Shown one piece after another: positions 62,612 to 64,000 of a DNA stretch of 64,000 nucleotides. The notes beneath the pieces are model-generated. The model did no database searches. It was not told where the DNA came from and worked only from the letters and a program-made list of their open reading frames with translations. The DNA is taken from NCBI RefSeq assembly GCF_026241255.1, contig NZ_JAPHNC010000001.1:186001-250000 (forward strand). Direction: 5' to 3'. The position numbers and the translations under genes are program-made. The DNA comes from Helicobacter sp. MIT 21-1697. Lineage in GTDB: Bacteria > Campylobacterota > Campylobacteria > Campylobacterales > Helicobacteraceae. Within the stretch, counting starts at the first letter, position 1. Every line of letters begins with the position of its first letter.

Positions 62612-63265
62612 TCATAGGGCAAGAAAATTTGCAAGGAGTTTTAAGCCTACATTATGGCTTTTTTCGGGGTGAGCTTGAATCGCAAAAAGGTTATCTTTAG
62701 CAACAATAGCGCCAAAGGGATAGCTATAAGTGCATTGAGCGAGGATAAATCTCGGCTGTGTTTGTATATGAAAGCTATGCACGAAATAAAAAAAGCTTCC
62801 ATCAGCAATACCTGTAAAAAGCTTAGAATCTACTCCTTGAGGCGTAAAATCACAGCTATTCCACCCGATATGAGGCACTTTGAGCGGTGCAATATCTCCA
62901 AACCTCACCACTTCACCCTCAATAAGTCCCAATCCTTTATGATTGCCAAATTCTGCACTTTGCTCAAAAAGTAGCTGCATTCCTAGACAAATCCCAATAA
63001 GATATTTGCCACTTTGGGCAAATTCTTTAATAGCCTCATCTAAATGAGAATCTTTTAAATGTGCCATTGCATTGCCAAATGCTCCAACACCGGGCAATAA
63101 AAGCTTATCATATTCTTGTAGTTTTTCGGGGTGAGATTCTATTTTGACTTCAAGTGTATGCGGCAATATATCGCTAAAATGTGTTTGCACAAAAGTAAAG
63201 GCATTTTGCACACTGCCGAGATTGCCTACGCCATAATTAATAATACCAACGCGAAGCTTACTCAT
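62612..63265 (-). CDS. hisH: Imidazole glycerol phosphate synthase subunit HisH
   Basis: Glutaminase subunit of histidine synthesis. VGIINYGVGNLGSVQNAF is the N-terminus, LLPGVGAFGNAM the oxyanion loop, GICLGMQLLFEQS contains the nucleophile Cys, and AIQAHPEKSHNVG supplies the His and Glu. 217 residues from the ATG at 63265, which overlaps the preceding small gene by eight bases. HisF is not in the window. H. pylori lacks this pathway. Confidence 0.93.
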   Translation of the reverse strand: MSKLRVGIINYGVGNLGSVQNAFTFVQTHFSDILPHTLEVKIESHPEKLQEYDKLLLPGVGAFGNAMAHLKDSHLDEAIKEFAQSGKYLIGICLGMQLLFEQSAEFGNHKGLGLIEGEVVRFGDIAPLKVPHIGWNSCDFTPQGVDSKLFTGIADGSFFYFVHSFHIQTQPRFILAQCTYSYPFGAIVAKDNLFAIQAHPEKSHNVGLKLLANFLAL

Positions 63266-63491
63266 TGGCAAGCCCTAAAAGCCATTGTTTATTCTGTGCA
63301 ATCACATCATTGCTTTTTTGTAAAAGAGTATCACGCACATTTTCCAAATCTACACAAGAGAGAGTGCCCATAACGGCAGGAGAGAGCGTAGTATGCGAAG
63401 TGGGGATTGCATTAAGGAGTTGTTCTATCTCGGAGATAAGCTGGGCTTTGGTAGTAATTTCGCCGCTTTTAGTAGTATAAGGGGTATTCAT
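63258..63491 (-). CDS. Small conserved hypothetical protein before hisH
   Basis: 77 residues from the ATG at 63491 (MNTPYTTKSGEITTKAQLIS), behind AAAGGAAAGAA. The sequence looks soluble and mostly helical with no motif I know. Its end overlaps hisH, and its start lies 14 bases after the exonuclease stop, so it is part of the same transcript. Confidence 0.6.
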   Translation of the reverse strand: MNTPYTTKSGEITTKAQLISEIEQLLNAIPTSHTTLSPAVMGTLSCVDLENVRDTLLQKSNDVIAQNKQWLLGLANE

Positions 63492-63505
63492 TTCTTTCCT
63501 TTGTG

Positions 63506-64000
63506 TCAAGAATCTGCTTTGAATTTTTGCGCATAAGATTGTATATGTTTTTGAAGGCTTTGAGTGAAAATATCTGAATAAGGCTTATCTTGAGGGAGTT
63601 TTTCGCAAAATTCTGCAAGCAGCGCATAATAGTCATTTTCTAAGAGAGTGCCTTTAAGCAATTCATATTTCAAATAGAGCCAATAAGTATTGAGCACATC
63701 ACTATGGCAATAGTGATTAATGTTCTCAAGTGCCGCTTTTTTGGATTCTAAAGTGTTTTCTCCACCAAGATAAGTTTGATACACTTGCTCGCCGCTCATA
63801 TCATATTTGCCTACCATATCAAGCATACGACAAAGCGTATTGAGATTGAGCCCACGCACTGCCCCAAATTGTCCCAAGCTATCAAGCAAATCTGTATGAA
63901 ACATCTCGCTATATCGTTGGCGATAATTATCCCATTTGGTTTTATTATGTGCTGGGTTATGTTGTTCAAAATAGGCATAAGCACTGATATTATAGCGCAT
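63506..64000 (-). CDS. Predicted 3'-5' exonuclease of the PolB-like family (C-terminal part)
   Basis: Only the last 164 codons are in the window; the gene continues beyond position 64000, so the Met at the edge is probably internal. The visible motifs HTDLLDSLGQFG (Exo II region) and CHSDVLNTYWLYLKY (YxxxD-like Exo III) fit the DNA polymerase B-type exonuclease family (PF10108). The Exo I motif (DIET) would be upstream. Role probably in DNA repair or RNA turnover, not proved. Confidence 0.75.
   Translation of the reverse strand: MRYNISAYAYFEQHNPAHNKTKWDNYRQRYSEMFHTDLLDSLGQFGAVRGLNLNTLCRMLDMVGKYDMSGEQVYQTYLGGENTLESKKAALENINHYCHSDVLNTYWLYLKYELLKGTLLENDYYALLAEFCEKLPQDKPYSDIFTQSLQKHIQSYAQKFKADS

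Noticed and set aside
1-64000. CRISPR arrays, insertion sequences, rRNA genes
   Set aside because: No regularly spaced direct repeats, transposase-like proteins or rRNA sequence were seen when reading both strands; a computed search was not possible.

Overview
The window reads as an ordinary chromosomal stretch of a Helicobacter (Campylobacterota), most likely an enterohepatic species close to H. hepaticus. The reasons are the AT-rich, densely packed genes; the four-subunit pyruvate:ferredoxin oxidoreductase; gene neighbourhoods known from H. pylori (holA-rpsF-ssb-rpsR, cdsA-dxr, pyrB / lipoprotein-tlyA-ribF, cysS-murJ-fapA-ruvA, panB-ruvB); promoters that show a TATAAT-like -10 box with no clear -35; several Helicobacter-type outer-membrane barrels; and homopolymeric G/C tracts of the contingency-locus kind. 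A HisH subunit (histidine synthesis, absent from H. pylori) and a short Campylobacter-type Pgi argue against H. pylori itself. The species call is inference.

Layout. 1-2.6 kb (minus): start of glnA, an ankyrin lipoprotein gene broken by a stop codon, trpS. 3.0-8.5 kb (plus): porCDAB, rpoD, rpsO. 8.5-13.9 kb (minus): a phase-variable DUF268 methyltransferase behind an RND/MMPL exporter, then rpsR-ssb-rpsF-holA. 13.9-16.0 kb (minus): an accessory cluster of two tandem-duplicated outer-membrane barrels and a small exported peptide, with strong hairpins in each gap and a repeated ~70 bp upstream element. 16.2-23.7 kb (minus): a tight seven-gene operon purE / DUF3972-like / DUF89 / glyQ / csd4-type carboxypeptidase / phosphoesterase / rnr. 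23.8-30.6 kb (minus): thrC, a barrel OMP, cdsA-dxr, a phase-variable OMP, pyrB. 30.7-32.9 kb (plus): lipoprotein, tlyA, ribF. 32.9-35.8 kb (minus): murJ-cysS. 35.9-43.6 kb (plus): fapA, ruvA, a chemoreceptor with a haem-c motif, an anti-sigma-like kinase with a STAS partner, lgt, panB, ruvB.

43.6-46.6 kb (minus) is a low-GC accessory island: an OLD/PARIS/RloAB-like pair of AAA ATPase and TOPRIM protein, small genes, and a membrane protein gene whose true start lies across an 11-G tract and is out of frame as sequenced (phase OFF). 46.6-51.6 kb (minus): motAB, MBL hydrolase, rpsI-rplM, a UbiD-family decarboxylase. After a small OMP come ppk, a phage-type DUF5131 gene, tRNA-Arg(CCT), gap and pgi. 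The window closes on the minus strand with a small protein, a YhcC radical-SAM protein, purF, dapB, trxB, hisH, a small protein and a cut-off PolB-like exonuclease.

The best candidates for something under-described are the ATPase/TOPRIM island, the exported peptide + duplicated OMP cluster with its shared upstream element, and the chemoreceptor / anti-sigma / STAS module. Three G/C tracts (10, 10, 11) and two long A/T tracts mark likely phase-variable expression. No insertion sequence, CRISPR array or rRNA gene was seen.
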